A stretch of 64,000 bases of DNA from Paracoccaceae bacterium Fryx2 (GCA_032334235.1 JAVSGI010000005.1:2604001-2668000); one strand, 5' to 3'. Positions 47,288 to 57,818 are shown, counted from the first letter of the stretch. Translations and numbers: made by a program. Notes: a model not told the origin generated them from the sequence alone.

Positions 47288-48583
47288 ATGACCCAGGCGG
47301 CAACCCATTCCCCCCAGACCGAACCCCGGCGCAGCCTGCTGCAGCAGCTTGAAATCGACACGCGGCTCCTGGGGATGATCGCGGCCTTTGCCCTGATCTG
47401 CGCCGTTTTCTTCTTCGTGACCGATGGCCGGTTCCTCTCGGCGCGCAACATCTTCAACCTGACGATCCAGACCGTCTCGGTCGCGATCATGGCCACCGGC
47501 ATGGTGTTCGTGATCGTCACCCGCCACATCGACCTGTCGGTGGGCGCGCTGCTGGCGCTGTGTTCGGCGGTGATGGGGCTGATGCAGGTGTGGATCCTGC
47601 CGACCGCGCTGGGGCTTGGCTTCGGCAACCCGCTGGTCGCCCCGGTCGCAATGGTGGCAGGGCTGGCGACCGGCACGCTGGTCGGCGCGTTCAACGGCTG
47701 GCTGATCGGCTATCAGCGCATCCCGTCCTTCATCGTCACGCTGGGAGGGTTGCTGGTCTGGCGCAATGTCGGCTGGTATCTGACCTCGGGGCGGACGCTG
47801 GGGCCGCTCGATCAGACGTTCCTGCTGTTCGGCGGGTCGGAGGGCACGCTGGGCGCGCCGCTGTCCTGGGCCGTGGCGGGTTTGGCCTGCGTTGCCACCG
47901 TCTGGGCGCTGCTTCGCGGCCGCAAGGCCAAGCAGGCCCACGGTTTTCCGGTGAAACCGATGTGGGCCGAGATCACCATGGCGGCGATTGCCTGCGGGGC
48001 GATCCTCGGCTTCGTGGCGATCCTGAACGCCTATCAGGTGCCCGCCGCCCGCCTGCGCCGCATGTTCGAGGCGCGGGGCGAGGTGATGCCCGAAGGCTAT
48101 ACCGAAGGCTTCGGCCTGCCGATCTCGGTCCTGATCCTGATCGTGCTCGCCATCGGCATGACCATCCTTGCCCGCCGCACCCGGCTTGGCCGCTACATCT
48201 TCGCCACCGGCGGCAACCCGGATGCAGCAGAACTTTCAGGCATCAACACTCGCGCGCTGACCGTCAAGGTCTTCGCGCTGATGGGGTTTCTCTGCGCGCT
48301 TTCGGCCATCGTGGCGCAGGCCCGGTTGCAGAACCACACCAACGACATCGGCAGCCTTGACGAGTTGAGGGTGATCGCCGCCGCGGTGATCGGCGGCACG
48401 GCCCTTTCGGGCGGGGTCGGCACGATCTACGGCGCCATACTTGGCGCGCTGATCATGCAGAGCCTGCAATCGGGCATGGCGATGGTGGGGGTGGACAGCC
48501 CGTTCCAGAACATCGTGGTGGGCCTCGTTCTGGTGCTCGCCGTCTGGATCGACATTCAGTATCGCAAGCGCACGGGGGGATGA
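47288..48583 (+). CDS. xylH: Xylose ABC transporter, permease
   Basis: 431-residue inner-membrane permease of the ribose/xylose group with about ten predicted helices. Conserved blocks: [59 protein letters not shown] and [20 protein letters not shown]. It forms the xylose channel with the ATPase XylG. Four bases separate its stop from the xylG start. Confidence 0.93.
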   Translation: MTQAATHSPQTEPRRSLLQQLEIDTRLLGMIAAFALICAVFFFVTDGRFLSARNIFNLTIQTVSVAIMATGMVFVIVTRHIDLSVGALLALCSAVMGLMQVWILPTALGLGFGNPLVAPVAMVAGLATGTLVGAFNGWLIGYQRIPSFIVTLGGLLVWRNVGWYLTSGRTLGPLDQTFLLFGGSEGTLGAPLSWAVAGLACVATVWALLRGRKAKQAHGFPVKPMWAEITMAAIACGAILGFVAILNAYQVPAARLRRMFEARGEVMPEGYTEGFGLPISVLILIVLAIGMTILARRTRLGRYIFATGGNPDAAELSGINTRALTVKVFALMGFLCALSAIVAQARLQNHTNDIGSLDELRVIAAAVIGGTALSGGVGTIYGAILGALIMQSLQSGMAMVGVDSPFQNIVVGLVLVLAVWIDIQYRKRTGG

Positions 48584-48587
48584 GAAG

Positions 48588-49343
48588 ATGACCAAAGGCA
48601 CTCCGCTGGTTGAACTGCGCGACATCTCCATCGCCTTCGGCGGCATCAAGGCGGTCGATCACGTCACGGTCGATCTTCATGCGGGCGAGGTGGTCGGGCT
48701 GCTGGGCCACAATGGCGCCGGCAAATCGACCCTGATCAAATGCCTGTCGGGGGCCTATCAGGCCGACAGCGGCGAGATTCTGATCGCCGGCCAGAAGGTT
48801 TCGATTGCCAACCCCCGCGACGCCCGCGCGCTGAACGTCGAGACGATCTACCAGACGCTGGCGTTGGCCGACAACCTCGACGCAGCCTCGAACCTGTTCC
48901 TCGGGCGCGAACTGGTGACACCGCTGGGTTTCGTCGATGACAGCCGGATGGAGGCGGAAACGCGCAAGATCATGGCGCGGCTGAACCCGAACTTCCGCAA
49001 GTTCAACGTGCCGGTGTCTGCGCTGTCGGGCGGGCAGCGCCAGTCGGTCGCCATCGCCCGCGCCGTCTATTTCAACGCCCGCATCCTGATCATGGACGAG
49101 CCGACCGCCGCCCTTGGCCCGCAGGAAACCCAGATGGTGGCCGAACTGATCCAGGAGTTGAAGCGGCAGGGGCTTGGCATCTTTCTGATCGAGCATGACA
49201 TCCACAACGTCATGAAACTGTGCGACCGGGCCAGCGTGATGAAGAACGGCCAGCTTGTCGGTACGGTGAACGTGGCCGAGGTCACCGACGACGACATTCT
49301 GGGCATGATCATCATGGGCAAGAAACCGGCAAAGGCCGCGTGA
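48588..49343 (+). CDS. xylG: Xylose ABC transporter, single-domain ATPase
   Basis: 251-residue ATPase energising xylose uptake. Walker [20 protein letters not shown] (about residue 42), Q-loop region, signature [17 protein letters not shown] (about 145), Walker [13 protein letters not shown] and switch His in [16 protein letters not shown]. coli XylG has two fused ATPase domains of about 510 residues in all; this is a single domain, as known for FrcA-like sugar importers. It would therefore work as a homodimer. TGATG coupling to xylB. Confidence 0.9.
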   Translation: MTKGTPLVELRDISIAFGGIKAVDHVTVDLHAGEVVGLLGHNGAGKSTLIKCLSGAYQADSGEILIAGQKVSIANPRDARALNVETIYQTLALADNLDAASNLFLGRELVTPLGFVDDSRMEAETRKIMARLNPNFRKFNVPVSALSGGQRQSVAIARAVYFNARILIMDEPTAALGPQETQMVAELIQELKRQGLGIFLIEHDIHNVMKLCDRASVMKNGQLVGTVNVAEVTDDDILGMIIMGKKPAKAA

Positions 49344-50779
49344 TGTTCATCGGTCTTGATCTTGGCACATCCGGCCTGAAGGGCATCCTGATCGACGAAG
49401 ATCAGCGCGTGCTGGCCGAGGCCACAGCGCCGCTGACCGTCAGCCGCCCGCACGCCGGCTGGTCGGAACAGTCGCCCGCCGACTGGATCGCGGCGGCCGA
49501 GGCGGTGCTGGACGCGCTGTCGGCCCATGGTCTGGGCGAGGTGCGGGGCATCGGGCTGTCGGGGCAGATGCATGGCGCGACGCTGCTCGATGCATCGGAC
49601 GAGGTGCTGCGCCCCTGCATCCTGTGGAACGACACCCGCAGCCATGCCGAGGCGGCGACACTCGACGCCGATCCCCAGTTCCGCCGTATCACCGGGAACA
49701 TCGTGTTCCCCGGCTTCACCGCGCCGAAACTGCTTTGGGTTCGGGCGCATGAACCGGCGGTCTGGGGCCGCGTTGCCAAGGTTCTGCTGCCCAAGGACTA
49801 CCTGCGGCTGTGGCTTTCGGGCGAGCATGTCGCGGAAATGTCGGATGCGGCGGGGACAAGCTGGCTCGATACCGGGGCGCGCGACTGGTCGGATGCACTG
49901 CTGGCGGCCTGCGGGATGAACCGGGCGCATATGCCCCGGCTGGTTGAAGGCTCGGCCGTGTCAGGCACATTGCGAGCGGAGTTGGCAGCGCGCTGGGGCC
50001 TGCCGCGCGGCGTGGTGATCGCGGGGGGGGGCGGCGACAATGCCGCCTCGGGCGTGGGCGTCGGTGTGGTGCGGGCGGGCGAGGCGTTCGTATCGCTTGG
50101 CACCTCTGGCGTGCTGTTCGCCGCCAATGACGGCTATCAGCCCGCGCCGGAAACGGCGGTGCATACGTTTTGCCATGCCCTGCCGGGCACCTGGCACCAG
50201 ATGGGGGTTATTCTGGCCGCCACGGATGCGCTGAACTGGTATGCCGGGCTGGTGGGCCAGAGTGCCGCCGCGCTGACCGGCGGGCTTGGCACCTTGCAGG
50301 CTCCGTCCGGGACGCTGTTCCTGCCCTACCTCGGCGGCGAGCGCACGCCGCTGAACGATGCCGCGATAAGGGGCGCCTTTCTCGGGCTGGAGCATGGCAC
50401 CGACCGCGCCGCGGGCACCCGCGCCGTGCTGGAGGGCGTGACCTTCGCAATCCGCGACTGCCGCGACGCGCTGGCCGCCACCGGCACCCGAATTGAGCGG
50501 CTGATCGCCGTCGGCGGCGGCTCGCGGTCCGACTACTGGTTGGCCGCCATCGCGACCGCGCTGGATTGCCCAGTATCGCTGCCCGCAGCCGGCGACTTTG
50601 GCGGCGCCTTCGGGGCCGCGCGTCTCGCCCTGATGGCGGCCACCGGCGCCGGTGCCGAAATCTGCACCCTGCCGCCCATCGCACGGGTCATCGACCCCGA
50701 CCGCAGCCTTTCTGCCGCCTTCGATGCGGGCCACGCTCGTTATCGCGCCGCGCAAACCCTTCTCAGGAACCTGCCATGA
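49343..50779 (+). CDS. xylB: Xylulokinase
   Basis: 478-residue FGGY-family kinase that phosphorylates D-xylulose. N-terminal phosphate loop [33 protein letters not shown]; catalytic region [20 protein letters not shown]; and the C-terminal FGGY signature-like [20 protein letters not shown]. The ATG at 49343 shares a base with the xylG stop; the stop overlaps the ATG of xylA. Placement confirms a xylose rather than glycerol or ribulose substrate. Confidence 0.93.
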   Translation: MFIGLDLGTSGLKGILIDEDQRVLAEATAPLTVSRPHAGWSEQSPADWIAAAEAVLDALSAHGLGEVRGIGLSGQMHGATLLDASDEVLRPCILWNDTRSHAEAATLDADPQFRRITGNIVFPGFTAPKLLWVRAHEPAVWGRVAKVLLPKDYLRLWLSGEHVAEMSDAAGTSWLDTGARDWSDALLAACGMNRAHMPRLVEGSAVSGTLRAELAARWGLPRGVVIAGGGGDNAASGVGVGVVRAGEAFVSLGTSGVLFAANDGYQPAPETAVHTFCHALPGTWHQMGVILAATDALNWYAGLVGQSAAALTGGLGTLQAPSGTLFLPYLGGERTPLNDAAIRGAFLGLEHGTDRAAGTRAVLEGVTFAIRDCRDALAATGTRIERLIAVGGGSRSDYWLAAIATALDCPVSLPAAGDFGGAFGAARLALMAATGAGAEICTLPPIARVIDPDRSLSAAFDAGHARYRAAQTLLRNLP

Positions 50780-52077
50780 CCGATTTCTTCAAGGACATCC
50801 CCGCCATCACCTATCAGGGCGAGGCGGCCACCGGCGATTTCGCCTTCCGCCACTACAACCCCGACGAAATGCTGCTGGGCAAGCGGATGGAGGATCACCT
50901 GCGCTTTGCCGTCGCCTACTGGCACAGCTTTGCCTGGCCCGGTGGCGACCCGTTCGGCGGCCAGACCTTCCAGCGTCCGTGGTTCGGCGACACCATGGAG
51001 CTTGCGAGGCTGAAGGCCGACGTGGCCTTCGAGATGTTCGACATCCTCAACGCGCCGTTCTTCTGCTTTCACGATGCCGACGCCCGGCCAGAGGGTGCCA
51101 CCTTCGCCGAAAGCAAGCGCAACCTCGAAGAAATCGTCGACTACTTCGGCGAGAAGATGGAGGGTTCGCGCACGAAACTGCTGTGGGGCACCGCCACCCT
51201 GTTCTCGCACCGCCGCTTCATGTCGGGGGCGGCCACCAACCCCGACCCCGAGGTGTTCGCCTATGCCGCCGCCACGGTGAAAAGCTGCATGGATGCCACC
51301 TTGACGCTCGGCGGCGCCAACTATGTGTTGTGGGGCGGGCGCGAGGGCTACGAGACGCTCTTGAACACCGACCTGACGCGCGAGGCGAACCAGATGGGCC
51401 GCTTCCTGCAGATGGTGGTCGAATACAAGCACAAGATCGGCTTCAAGGGCGCAATCCTGATCGAGCCGAAACCGCAGGAACCCAGCAAGCACCAGTATGA
51501 CTACGACGTGTCCACCGTCTACGGCTTCCTGCGCCGCTTCGGGCTGGAGAACGAGGTCAAGGTGAACATCGAACAGGGCCACGCCATCCTGGCCGGGCAT
51601 TCCTTCGAGCACGAGATCGCCACCGCCGCCAGCCTCGGCCTGTTCGGCTCGATCGACATGAACCGCAACGACTACCAGTCCGGCTGGGATACCGACCAGT
51701 TCCCCAACAACACCCCCGAAATGGCGCTCGCCTTCTATGAAATCCTTCGGGCGGGCGGCTACACCACCGGCGGCACCAACTTCGACGCCAAGATCCGCCG
51801 CCAGTCGCTCGACCCCGAAGACCTGATCCTCGCCCATGTCGGCGGCATGGACACCTGCGCCCGCGCCCTGAAGGCCGCAGCCAGGGCGCTGGAGGACGGC
51901 CATCTGGAATCCGCCCGCGCGGCCCGCTACGCCGGGTGGAACACGCCCGACGCGCAGGCGATGCTGGGCAGCAGCCTGGATGCCATCGCCGCCAATGTGC
52001 TGGCGCGCGGCACCAATCCTCAGCCCCGGTCTGGGCGGCAGGAACGGCTGGAAAACCTGTGGAACCGCTACGTCTGA
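50776..52077 (+). CDS. xylA: Xylose isomerase
   Basis: 433-residue enzyme converting D-xylose to D-xylulose. Catalytic His region [15 protein letters not shown] (about 100), [15 protein letters not shown] (about 190), metal ligands in [17 protein letters not shown] (about 233) and [34 protein letters not shown]. Length and motifs fit the class II type. Last gene of the operon, with a hairpin downstream. Confidence 0.95.
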   Translation: MTDFFKDIPAITYQGEAATGDFAFRHYNPDEMLLGKRMEDHLRFAVAYWHSFAWPGGDPFGGQTFQRPWFGDTMELARLKADVAFEMFDILNAPFFCFHDADARPEGATFAESKRNLEEIVDYFGEKMEGSRTKLLWGTATLFSHRRFMSGAATNPDPEVFAYAAATVKSCMDATLTLGGANYVLWGGREGYETLLNTDLTREANQMGRFLQMVVEYKHKIGFKGAILIEPKPQEPSKHQYDYDVSTVYGFLRRFGLENEVKVNIEQGHAILAGHSFEHEIATAASLGLFGSIDMNRNDYQSGWDTDQFPNNTPEMALAFYEILRAGGYTTGGTNFDAKIRRQSLDPEDLILAHVGGMDTCARALKAAARALEDGHLESARAARYAGWNTPDAQAMLGSSLDAIAANVLARGTNPQPRSGRQERLENLWNRYV

Positions 52078-52092
52078 CGGCCGCCCCGGAGT

Positions 52093-52110
52093 GCCCGCCA
52101 ACCGGCGGGC
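52093..52110 (+). terminator. Hairpin between xylA and the converging BrkB-type gene
   Basis: GCCCGCC / GGCGGGC with a 4-base loop, 15 bases past the xylA stop and just before the end of the opposite gene. No U tract on either side. Confidence 0.6.
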
Positions 52111-52113
52111 GCC

Positions 52114-52971
52114 TCAGGCCCGCCCTGCAACCGGCTCTGCAGACGGTTCGAGAACGGGCAGTTCGGCATTGACGGCGGCCCCCAGCAGCACCGACCAGAC
52201 ACTCAGATACAGCCACATCAGCAGGGCGATCACCGCCCCGATCGAGCCATAGACCCGGTTGTAGCTGTTGAAGTTCGCAAGATAGGTCGAAAGGGCAATC
52301 GACACCAGCGCCCAGACCAGCGCCGCGGTCACCGTGCCGGGGCTGATCCAGGCATTGCGCACCTGCGGCGTGTTGGGGCCGAAACGGTAAAGGATGCCAA
52401 GACAGGTCATCACCAGCACGAACATCGCCACCCATGGCAATGCGGTCAGCAGCCAGACCCCCACAGGACCAAGCGACAGGAACGAAAGGATCAGCGGCAC
52501 GATCACCACGGTCGCCAGCGCCAGCAGCATCGCCGTGATCAGCGCCAGCGTCAGGATGATATCCATCGCCCAGCCCCACAACAGGCCGCGCGGATCGGAT
52601 CGCTGCACCACGCCCATGCCCTGGATCAGCGCCGAAATCCCGGCCCGCGCCGAATAAAGCGCGATGCCGACCGACAGCGCGGTGGCCCAGCCAAGCTGTG
52701 CCGTGGGCGTCGACAGCAGCGCGTCCACCTGCCCATGCACCAGCATGGCCGCATCCGCAGGCAGGAACTCGTCCGCAACCTGGACATAGGTTGAAATCAC
52801 CGACGGGTCGGACACCAGGCTCCAGATCGCGATGGTCGCCGTCAGGCCGGGGAAGACCGCGAAGATCGCGTAGAAGGCCACCCCGGCCGAGATCAGGCCG
52901 AAGTGGCTGGTCTGCATCCTCGTCCAGACGGCCATGAAAAATCGCCATATGCCTTGCGCACGTTTCCGCAT
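52114..52971 (-). CDS. YihY/BrkB family membrane protein
   Basis: 285-residue inner-membrane protein with about six hydrophobic helices, starting GLISAGVAFYAIFAVFPGLT, typical of YihY/BrkB (once misannotated RNase BN). Further blocks: ALSVGIALYSARAGISALIQ, RFGPNTPQVRNAWISPGTV and GSIGAVIALLMWLYLSVWSV. Function unresolved. ATG at 52971 after GGGGA is preferred to the longer frame. Divergent from the aldo/keto reductase gene (98 bp). Confidence 0.9.
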   Translation of the reverse strand: MRKRAQGIWRFFMAVWTRMQTSHFGLISAGVAFYAIFAVFPGLTATIAIWSLVSDPSVISTYVQVADEFLPADAAMLVHGQVDALLSTPTAQLGWATALSVGIALYSARAGISALIQGMGVVQRSDPRGLLWGWAMDIILTLALITAMLLALATVVIVPLILSFLSLGPVGVWLLTALPWVAMFVLVMTCLGILYRFGPNTPQVRNAWISPGTVTAALVWALVSIALSTYLANFNSYNRVYGSIGAVIALLMWLYLSVWSVLLGAAVNAELPVLEPSAEPVAGRA

Positions 52972-53069
52972 GAAATCCCCTTTCCTGCGCACCTTTACGC
53001 ACAACGCCCAGACCCGCAACTTGTGCCCAACATTTTCCTGTGTTCAGTTAGCGCCAACAGGAGGCACCC

Positions 53070-54101
53070 ATGACCTACACCCCCGCCGAAGACCGCTATG
53101 GCCGGATGAGCTATCGCCGCTGCGGACGTTCGGGCCTTAAGCTGCCCGCCGTGTCGCTGGGCCTCTGGCACAACTTCGGCGGCGACACGCCCCATGCCAC
53201 CAAGCGCGCGCTGTGCCAGACCGCCTTCGATCACGGCATCACCCATTTCGACCTTGCCAACAACTACGGCCCGCCGCCCGGCAGCGCCGAAACCGCGTTC
53301 GGCGAGATCCTGCGCACCGATTTCGCGGGGCTGCGCGACGAGCTGATCATCAGCTCCAAGGCGGGCTACGACATGTGGTCGGGCCCCTACGGCGAATGGG
53401 GCTCGCGCAAGTCGCTGATCGCCTCGTGCGACCAGTCGCTGAAGCGGATGGGGCTCGACTACGTCGACATCTTCTATTCGCACCGCTTCGACCCCGACAC
53501 GCCGCTGGAGGAAACCATGGGCGCGCTCGACCACATCGTGCGGTCGGGACGGGCGCTCTACGTCGGTCTGTCCAGCTACAACAGTCGCCGCACCCGCGAG
53601 GCGGTGGTGATCCTCAAGGCCCTCGGCACCCCCTGCCTTATCCACCAGCCAAGCTACAACCTGCTGAACCGCTGGGTGGAACAGGACGGGCTGAAGGAAA
53701 CGCTGGCCGAGCTTGGGGTCGGCTCCATCGCCTTCACCCCGCTGGCGCAGGGCATCCTGACGCGGAAATACCTGAACGGCATCCCGGCAGGCAGCCGCGC
53801 GGCGCAGGGCAAATCGCTGGCCCCCGAAACCATCACCCCGCGAGCGATCGAAAGCGTCCGGGCACTGGATGCGCTGGCACAGGCCCGTGGTCAGACGCTG
53901 GCCCAGATGGCCATCGCCTGGGTGCTGCGCGGCGGCGGCATCACCTCGGCGCTGATCGGGGCGTCGAAACCCGAGCAGATCACCGATTGCGTCGGCGCGA
54001 TCGCCAATCTGGAGTTTTCGGCCGAAGAACTGGCCCTGATCGACAGCATCGCCGCCGAGCAGGACATCAACCTCTGGGCGCGCTCGTCCGAGACGAACTG
54101 A
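53070..54101 (+). CDS. Aldo/keto reductase, YghZ (glyceraldehyde 3-phosphate reductase) type
   Basis: 343-residue NADPH-dependent reductase. Catalytic tetrad: Asp and Tyr in THFDLANNYGPPPGSAE, Lys in LIISSKAGYDMW, His in IFYSHRFDPDTPLEETMG. The MWSGPYGEWGSRKSLIASCD block is characteristic of the YghZ/AKR14 subgroup, which detoxifies methylglyoxal and reduces L-glyceraldehyde 3-phosphate. AGGAGG upstream of the ATG. Stands alone; the end repeat follows 29 bases past the stop. Confidence 0.9.
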   Translation: MTYTPAEDRYGRMSYRRCGRSGLKLPAVSLGLWHNFGGDTPHATKRALCQTAFDHGITHFDLANNYGPPPGSAETAFGEILRTDFAGLRDELIISSKAGYDMWSGPYGEWGSRKSLIASCDQSLKRMGLDYVDIFYSHRFDPDTPLEETMGALDHIVRSGRALYVGLSSYNSRRTREAVVILKALGTPCLIHQPSYNLLNRWVEQDGLKETLAELGVGSIAFTPLAQGILTRKYLNGIPAGSRAAQGKSLAPETITPRAIESVRALDALAQARGQTLAQMAIAWVLRGGGITSALIGASKPEQITDCVGAIANLEFSAEELALIDSIAAEQDINLWARSSETN

Positions 54102-54130
54102 CCACTGGCCGCCCTTGCGGCATCTGCCGG

Positions 54131-54204
54131 GCCTCCGGCGGGGATATTTGGGCAAAGATGAATGCGCGATCTTTCATCTTTGCCCAAATATCCCCGCCGG
54201 AGGC
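54131..54204. repeat. Perfect 32-bp palindrome of two converging gene-end repeats
   Basis: Arms 54131-54162 and 54173-54204 are exact inverted copies (outer end GCCTCCGGCGGGGATATTTG, inner end GCAAAGATGAA) around a 10-base loop. The left arm lies after the aldo/keto reductase, the right after ubiG, each in the sense of its own gene. A strong bidirectional terminator is the simplest reading. Confidence 0.9.
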
Positions 54205-54236
54205 TCTGTCTTCCCCACGGGTGCGGCGCCGGGGCG

Positions 54237-54980
54237 TCAGGCCCGCTTCACGCTGGCGGTGACGTAGTTCACCGACAGGTCGCGGGCAGACAGGCTCCAG
54301 CTCCAGGTCACCGGGTTGAACACCATGCCCTTGGCGTCCACCTGATGCAGGCCCGCGCGGGCGATCAGGTCGGCCAGTTCGGCCGGGGTGATGAACTTGC
54401 GCCAGTCATGCGTGCCCTTCGGCAGCCAGCGCATCACCCATTCCGCGCCGACAATCGCCATGGCAAAGCTTTTCGGATTGCGGTTCAGGGTCGAGCAGAT
54501 CATCAGCCCGCCGGGTTTCAGCAGCGCCCGGCAGGCGGTCAGGTAGGCCAGCGGGTCCGAGACATGCTCGACCACTTCCATGTTCAGCACCACGTCGAAC
54601 TGTTCGCCCGCCGCAGCCAGCGCCTCGGCCGAGGTGTGGCGGTAGTCGATCGCCAGCCCCGACTGTTTTGCGTGCAGTTCGGCCACCGGAATGTTGCGCG
54701 CCGCGGCGTCGGCCCCCACCACATCGGCCCCGAGCCGCGCCATCGGTTCCGACAGCAGGCCACCGCCACAGCCTATGTCCAGCAGCCGCAGCCCGGCGAA
54801 GGGGTGGGGGGCCGACAGGTCGCGGTCGAACTCGGCGGCGATCTGGGTGGTGATGTAATCCAGCCGGCACGGGTTCATCTGGTGCAGCGGCTTGAACTTG
54901 CCGTGCGGGTTCCACCACTCGGCGGCCATGGCCTCGAACTTGGCAACTTCTGCCGGGTCGATGGTGGTTTGGCTGTTCAT
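54237..54980 (-). CDS. ubiG: Ubiquinone biosynthesis O-methyltransferase UbiG
   Basis: 247-residue SAM enzyme that carries out both O-methylations of ubiquinone synthesis. Conserved N terminus ([31 protein letters not shown]), SAM motif [21 protein letters not shown] (about 66), [18 protein letters not shown] and a membrane-binding region with [23 protein letters not shown] at 54980 with AAGGAG upstream. Divergent from pip (61 bp). No other ubi genes nearby. Confidence 0.95.
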   Translation of the reverse strand: MNSQTTIDPAEVAKFEAMAAEWWNPHGKFKPLHQMNPCRLDYITTQIAAEFDRDLSAPHPFAGLRLLDIGCGGGLLSEPMARLGADVVGADAAARNIPVAELHAKQSGLAIDYRHTSAEALAAAGEQFDVVLNMEVVEHVSDPLAYLTACRALLKPGGLMICSTLNRNPKSFAMAIVGAEWVMRWLPKGTHDWRKFITPAELADLIARAGLHQVDAKGMVFNPVTWSWSLSARDLSVNYVTASVKRA

Positions 54981-55041
54981 GGCGAACTCCTTGCGGTTTG
55001 GCCCGTGGAAAGGCAGGGTTGCGGTGTTATATAGGACGAAC

Positions 55042-56013
55042 ATGGACCACAGATCAGGCCAAAAGCGCGCAGCAGAGTTTCTTTATCCGCCGGTCGATCC
55101 GTTCGACCAGCGCGTGATCGACATGGGCGATGGGCATCGCATCTATGTCGAGCAGGCGGGCAACCCCGAGGGCGTGCCGGTTCTTGTTTTGCATGGCGGC
55201 CCGGGCGGCGGGTGCAGCCCGGCGATGCGGCGCTATTTCGACCCGCAGGTGTTTCGCGTCATCCTGTTCGACCAGCGCGGCTGCGGGCGATCGCGGCCCC
55301 ATGCCAGCGTGGTGGCCAACACGACCTGGCATCTGGTGGAAGATATCGAGGTGATCCGCCGCACGCTTGGGGTGGAGCGTTTCATCGTTTTCGGCGGCAG
55401 CTGGGGGGCGACGCTGGCGCTGATCTATGCGATCTCGCACCCCGAACGCGTCGTGCATCTGGTGCTGCGCGGGGTTTTCCTGATGACGCAGGCAGAGCTT
55501 GCGTGGTTCTACGGCGGCGGGGCGGGGGCGTTCTTTCCCGAGCTTTGGGCGCGGTTTCTGGAACCCATCCCCGAGGCGGAGCGCGGCGACCTGATCGCGG
55601 CCTATCACCGGCGGCTGTTTTCCGGCAACCTGATGGAGGAAACCCGGCTGGGGCGGATCTGGGCGAACTGGGAAAACGCGCTCGCCTCGGTTTCCAGCGA
55701 CGGCGGGGTGGGCGAGGGGCCGGCCGACTACGCGCGCGCTTTCTCCCGGCTGGAGAATCACTACTTTCGCCACGCGGGGTTTCTGGAAAGCGACGGCTGG
55801 ATCGTGGCGAACCGGGGCCGGATCGCACATATCGGGGCCGATATCGTGCAGGGCCGGTTCGACATGATCTGCCCGCCGGTCTCGGCGTGGAAACTGGCCG
55901 ATGGCTGGCAGGCCGCAAGGCTGCATCTGGTTCCGATGGCCGGGCACGCGCTGTCGGAGCCGGGAATCTCGTCACAACTGGTGCGGGTGATGGACGGGTT
56001 GCGGGGGGTGTGA
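55042..56013 (+). CDS. pip: Proline iminopeptidase
   Basis: 323-residue alpha/beta-hydrolase that removes N-terminal proline from peptides. Oxyanion-hole motif [19 protein letters not shown] (about residue 45), nucleophile elbow [14 protein letters not shown] (Ser about 117), [19 protein letters not shown] and the catalytic His in [11 protein letters not shown]. The first in-frame ATG with matching N terminus is 55042. Cytoplasmic. Followed by a strong hairpin. Confidence 0.92.
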   Translation: MDHRSGQKRAAEFLYPPVDPFDQRVIDMGDGHRIYVEQAGNPEGVPVLVLHGGPGGGCSPAMRRYFDPQVFRVILFDQRGCGRSRPHASVVANTTWHLVEDIEVIRRTLGVERFIVFGGSWGATLALIYAISHPERVVHLVLRGVFLMTQAELAWFYGGGAGAFFPELWARFLEPIPEAERGDLIAAYHRRLFSGNLMEETRLGRIWANWENALASVSSDGGVGEGPADYARAFSRLENHYFRHAGFLESDGWIVANRGRIAHIGADIVQGRFDMICPPVSAWKLADGWQAARLHLVPMAGHALSEPGISSQLVRVMDGLRGV

Positions 56014-56026
56014 CCCCGCGAGCGGT

Positions 56027-56050
56027 TGCCCCGGCCGATTGGCCGGGGCA
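56027..56050 (+). terminator. Hairpin between pip and the converging RTX gene
   Basis: TGCCCCGGCC / GGCCGGGGCA, 10-bp perfect stem, loop GATT, 13 bases past the pip stop and 6 bases from the RTX gene end. Symmetric, so it may serve both. Confidence 0.7.
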
Positions 56051-56056
56051 CGGCGT

Positions 56057-57736
56057 TCAGATGAATGCGATGCACTCGGCAAGACCGTCGGTCGTCGTAA
56101 CGCCCAGTAACCGGATGGAGCCATAGCTCCCGAAATCGAACACCACCGAAGTGCCATCCACTTCGGCAAACCGGTCCACGACCTCTTCTGCCGACAGGAA
56201 CTTGCCGTAAAGGTGGTCGAGGACCAGCCTGTCTTCCGCCACCGAGAAATCGGTGATCCTGTCATGGCCGAACACGTTCTCGAACTCCCTGTAGCGGTCG
56301 AAGAACATGAAATCATCGGCTCCGGCGCCGCCGGTAAGTGTGTCGTAACCTGTGCCGCCATCCAGTCGATCCGCCCCGGCACCACCAAGCAATTTGTCAT
56401 TGCCGGTGCCCCCCCGCAGCGAGTCGTCGCCGCCAAGGCCGGACAGAATGTCGTTGCCGCCATTGCCAGACAGCCGGTTCGCCACACTGGACCCGGTAAG
56501 CCGGTCATTACCGGCACCGGAAAACGCGTTCTCAATGCTGATCAGAACATCAATGCCCATACCGGTATTTTGCGGGCCGGTCTTGCCAAGATTGACCTTC
56601 ACATTCGGCGCGGTGCCGTCATAGGAATAAAAGCCCACACCATCAGTGCCCTCGCCACCGTTCAATGTGTCGCGGCCATATCCGCCTTCAAGGTAATCAT
56701 TTCCGCTTCCGCCCAGCAGCAAATCATTGCCGCCGGAGGCGTACAGGTCGTCATTCCCGGAAAGACCGGCAAGAAGATAATTGCCGGGGCCGTTAAACGG
56801 GCTTTCCAGCAGGTCATTCCAGAAATCGTCATAGGCGTCCGATGTCGGGTTGTCGCCAAGAATGATCTCGTCGAATGCCCTGCCGTCAACGGTCAGAATG
56901 TCCTGCTCATCCGCAAAGAAGTCGGTCGCGGTCAGCACAACGATTCCTGCCGCATCCTCGACAGTCACCCGCGTCAGATCAAGCCCGCCGACCAGGGCCG
57001 GATCGAACGGCTGGCCAGACTCGAGAAGGTTCGACAGATTGTACAGCGACCGAACGGCATCTCCCAGATTGTCCGCGAACGTGCCCTGAAGCCGGATAGT
57101 GATGCCATCGACCGCCAGGCTGACCTCGGATATGCCGAACTTCAGATCGAAGATCGTCTTTGCCCCGTCCATGAATGTCACGTCGGTGACGCTCATCTTT
57201 TCCAGCTTGTTGAACAGGGCGTTCCGTTCCCTGTTGGTCAGTTCGTCGATGTTTGCTATGCCTGCGAACAGGTCGCCCAGTCCGAAGACGCCCGCCAGGG
57301 TCTTGGGCGTGGCCCCCTCAAGGACCAGCGACTGCGCACCGGATGTCAGGGTGTATCCGTTAGTCCGGATGCCGATTTCCAGAATCTCGGCCCCTTCCCG
57401 CAGCAGTTCAACCTTGTTCAGGGTGCCGGTCGCTACGCCCCTGTCGAGGGCACTTTGCAATTGTGGCAGACTCGAAATCGGGCCGATGCCGCTGCCGCTG
57501 ATGCGCACTTCGTAGTTCACGTCTACGAACCTGTTCGACTCGGGATCATACTCCGTCCCGAAAGCGGAGAACCGGATCAGCGACGACGACAGTTGCAGCA
57601 GGACCAAGTCTTCCGAGTTGATGTCTATGGCTGCGACCTCGGCCGCGAAATCAAACTCCACGCCACCCGAGCCGGAAGATGCACCCATGCCTTCAAGGGC
57701 ATCAAAAAGATTGCTGTTGATCACTATACGCGTCAT
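56057..57736 (-). CDS. RTX-type calcium-binding protein
   Basis: 559-residue predicted secreted protein. About residues 315-470 hold RTX nonapeptides (GGNDLLLGGSGNDYLEGGYG, then GNGGNDILSGLGGDDSLRGG) that bind Ca2+. The C-terminal end (FGHDRITDFSVAEDRLVLDH, then about 30 residues) fits the uncleaved type I secretion signal. The first 310 residues are acidic and beta-rich and match nothing I recognise. There is no Sec signal, as expected. No type I secretion genes lie in the window. The start MTRIVINSN at 57736 is preferred (AGGAAAG ahead); an ATG at 57832 would add 32 unlike residues overlapping the divergent lipoprotein start. Confidence 0.88.
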   Translation of the reverse strand: MTRIVINSNLFDALEGMGASSGSGGVEFDFAAEVAAIDINSEDLVLLQLSSSLIRFSAFGTEYDPESNRFVDVNYEVRISGSGIGPISSLPQLQSALDRGVATGTLNKVELLREGAEILEIGIRTNGYTLTSGAQSLVLEGATPKTLAGVFGLGDLFAGIANIDELTNRERNALFNKLEKMSVTDVTFMDGAKTIFDLKFGISEVSLAVDGITIRLQGTFADNLGDAVRSLYNLSNLLESGQPFDPALVGGLDLTRVTVEDAAGIVVLTATDFFADEQDILTVDGRAFDEIILGDNPTSDAYDDFWNDLLESPFNGPGNYLLAGLSGNDDLYASGGNDLLLGGSGNDYLEGGYGRDTLNGGEGTDGVGFYSYDGTAPNVKVNLGKTGPQNTGMGIDVLISIENAFSGAGNDRLTGSSVANRLSGNGGNDILSGLGGDDSLRGGTGNDKLLGGAGADRLDGGTGYDTLTGGAGADDFMFFDRYREFENVFGHDRITDFSVAEDRLVLDHLYGKFLSAEEVVDRFAEVDGTSVVFDFGSYGSIRLLGVTTTDGLAECIAFI

Positions 57737-57818
57737 TTCTTTCCTGACATAGACGTTGGCACCAAAAATGCGGCACTCAGTAGGTGATTCTGAATTGGGA
57801 CGACAAGGGCTAAATATC

